Shown piece after piece: positions 33,439 through 34,478 of a stretch of DNA of 34,478 nt. The DNA is from Geoalkalibacter sp. (lineage in GTDB: Bacteria > Desulfobacterota > Desulfuromonadia > Desulfuromonadales > Geoalkalibacteraceae), in NCBI RefSeq assembly GCF_030604225.1, contig NZ_JAUVWH010000016.1, positions 1 through 34,478 on the forward strand. The letters run 5' to 3'. Positions within the stretch are counted from its first letter, which is position 1, and the number at the start of each line of letters is the position of its first letter. The position numbers were made by a program, and so were the translations under genes. The notes beneath the pieces are model-generated. The model saw nothing but the letters and a program-made list of their open reading frames with translations, was not told the origin of the DNA and searched no databases.

Positions 33439-34478
33439 TTAAAGATCCTCCAATCCCAAACGATGCAATTTTTCCCATAAATTCTTCCTGGAAATGCCCA
33501 GGGCCTGCGCCGTTTCCAGGCGCCGGCCCTGATGGAACTCCAGGGCACGCCTCAGGTAATCGCGCTCAAAATGCTCCAGCGCGCCGCGCAGGGATTGCCC
33601 GGGGTGAAAGGCTGGGCCGAGGCAGAGCCCCGGGCGATCTTGGTTCAGGTCCTCGGGAAGGTCGTCGGGCAGAATGATTTCCCCCTTGCCCAGGGCCACC
33701 GCCCGCTCCATGGCGTGCTTGAGCTGGCGCACATTGCCCGGCAGGGGATGGCGCAGGAGCAGATCACGCACCTGCGGCGAGAGTCGCGGCAGGGGCCGCT
33801 CCATCTGCCGGGCGAATTGGGCGAGGAAGTATTCGGCCAGGGGCAGAATGTCCTCGCGCCGCTCGCGCAGGGGCGGGATGGCGATGCTGATGACGTTGAG
33901 GCGATAGTAAAGGTCCTCGCGAAAACGTCCGGCGCCGACTTCCTCGGCCAGCTTGCGGTTGGTGGCGGCAACAATGCGCACATCGACCCGGACCTCTTTC
34001 TGCCCGCCCACCGCTTGGACGGTTTTCTCCTGAAGAACCCGCAGCAGCTTGGCCTGGCTGGGCAAGGGCAACTCGCCGATCTCATCCAGAAACAGGGTGC
34101 CGCCGTCGGCCTGGACAAATTTGCCGGGCTGATCCGCCACCGCGCCGGTAAAAGCGCCGCGCCGGTGGCCGAACAACTCGGATTCGAGGAGAGTTTCCGG
34201 CAGAGCCGCGCAGTTGATCTTGACCAGGGGCGCGCCGCGGCGGGGACTCAGGGCATGGATCAGATCGACGAAATACTCCTTGCCGGTGCCGCTTTCCCCG
34301 GTCAGCAGCAGGGTGGAATCCAGGGGGGCCACCGCTTCGACCATCTCCAGGGCGCCCTTGACGGCTGGGCTGCGTGCGATGAAGGAATCGAGATCGCGCG
34401 GATGGGCGAGATAGCGGCGCAGCCGCTGATTTTCCTCGGAGAGGGTTTTGTTCTCGGTAATGTCGCGGCTGATCAGCA
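33439..34478 (-). CDS. PAS / sigma-54-dependent activator (N-terminus beyond window)
   Basis: The frame is open to the window end. The first visible residues, [22 protein letters not shown], are the end of a PAS domain and a coiled linker, so a start at 34344 would be false. The AAA+ domain has GESGTGKE (Walker A), a canonical GAFTGA loop, [10 protein letters not shown] (Walker B) and the arginine-rich [10 protein letters not shown] segment. A Fis-type helix-turn-helix ends the protein ([22 protein letters not shown]). It activates sigma-54 promoters in response to a PAS signal. The heme-EAL gene downstream is a likely co-transcribed partner. Confidence 0.92.
   Translation of the reverse strand, partial: LISRDITENKTLSEENQRLRRYLAHPRDLDSFIARSPAVKGALEMVEAVAPLDSTLLLTGESGTGKEYFVDLIHALSPRRGAPLVKINCAALPETLLESELFGHRRGAFTGAVADQPGKFVQADGGTLFLDEIGELPLPSQAKLLRVLQEKTVQAVGGQKEVRVDVRIVAATNRKLAEEVGAGRFREDLYYRLNVISIAIPPLRERREDILPLAEYFLAQFARQMERPLPRLSPQVRDLLLRHPLPGNVRQLKHAMERAVALGKGEIILPDDLPEDLNQDRPGLCLGPAFHPGQSLRGALEHFERDYLRRALEFHQGRRLETAQALGISRKNLWEKLHRLGLEDL

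Overview
The window is a GC-rich, gene-dense chromosomal stretch. It has no tRNA, rRNA, insertion sequence, integrase or CRISPR array that I can recognise. Gene content suggests an anaerobic deltaproteobacterium of the Desulfuromonadales (Geobacter, Desulfuromonas or Geoalkalibacter type): an [FeFe]-hydrogenase-like domain fused to a sigma-54 activator, PTS-Ntr enzyme I, a PII/ammonium transporter operon with an ANTAR-type RNA leader, a c-type-heme sensor fused to an EAL domain, and many sensor kinases. This assignment is inference from gene families, not from a database match.

Layout. 1-2542: a 5'-truncated H-cluster/sigma-54 regulator, then a consensus-perfect sigma-54 promoter and a strong terminator that together outline a small RNA of about 90 nt just ahead of ptsP. 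2543-4915: ptsP. 5002-7743: fructose-bisphosphatase, two small unknown proteins and an inositol-monophosphatase-family enzyme. 7856-12364: a nitrogen block on the minus strand (GAF-PAS histidine kinase, then glnB/glnK, amtB and a TorF-like porin). Its leader has a sigma-54 promoter, two hexaloop hairpins and an intrinsic terminator. 12534-12795: a promoter, a structured RNA of about 190 nt with paired ends (6S-like) and a terminator. 12833-16203: a small conserved protein, a TraB-family membrane protein and an alkaline phosphatase. 16292-18961: an L,D-transpeptidase and a nitrilase-family amidase. 19134-22821: a rhomboid protease, YbaK deacylase, a sirtuin and nicotinate phosphoribosyltransferase. 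22907-24994: a TraF/FadL-like outer-membrane protein and a small unknown protein. 25082-29897: an M24 peptidase, an AI-2E-family permease and a Cache-PAS histidine kinase. 29916-34478: a zinc-ribbon membrane protein, a YkgJ-type cysteine-cluster protein, a heme-sensor/degenerate GGDEF/EAL protein, and a PAS/sigma-54 activator cut by the window end.

How they work together. Sigma-54 and nitrogen control recur: two sigma-54 activators, enzyme I(Ntr), PII, AmtB, a nearby sensor kinase and three sigma-54-like promoters. The strongest novel leads are (i) the apparently hydrogen- or redox-sensing sigma-54 activator with its adjacent sigma-54-driven small RNA, (ii) the glnB leader, which reads as an ANTAR antitermination switch with an extra competing fold, and (iii) the 6S-like RNA. 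The rest is mostly ordinary housekeeping and signalling. Starts were chosen by ribosome-binding site and family length.
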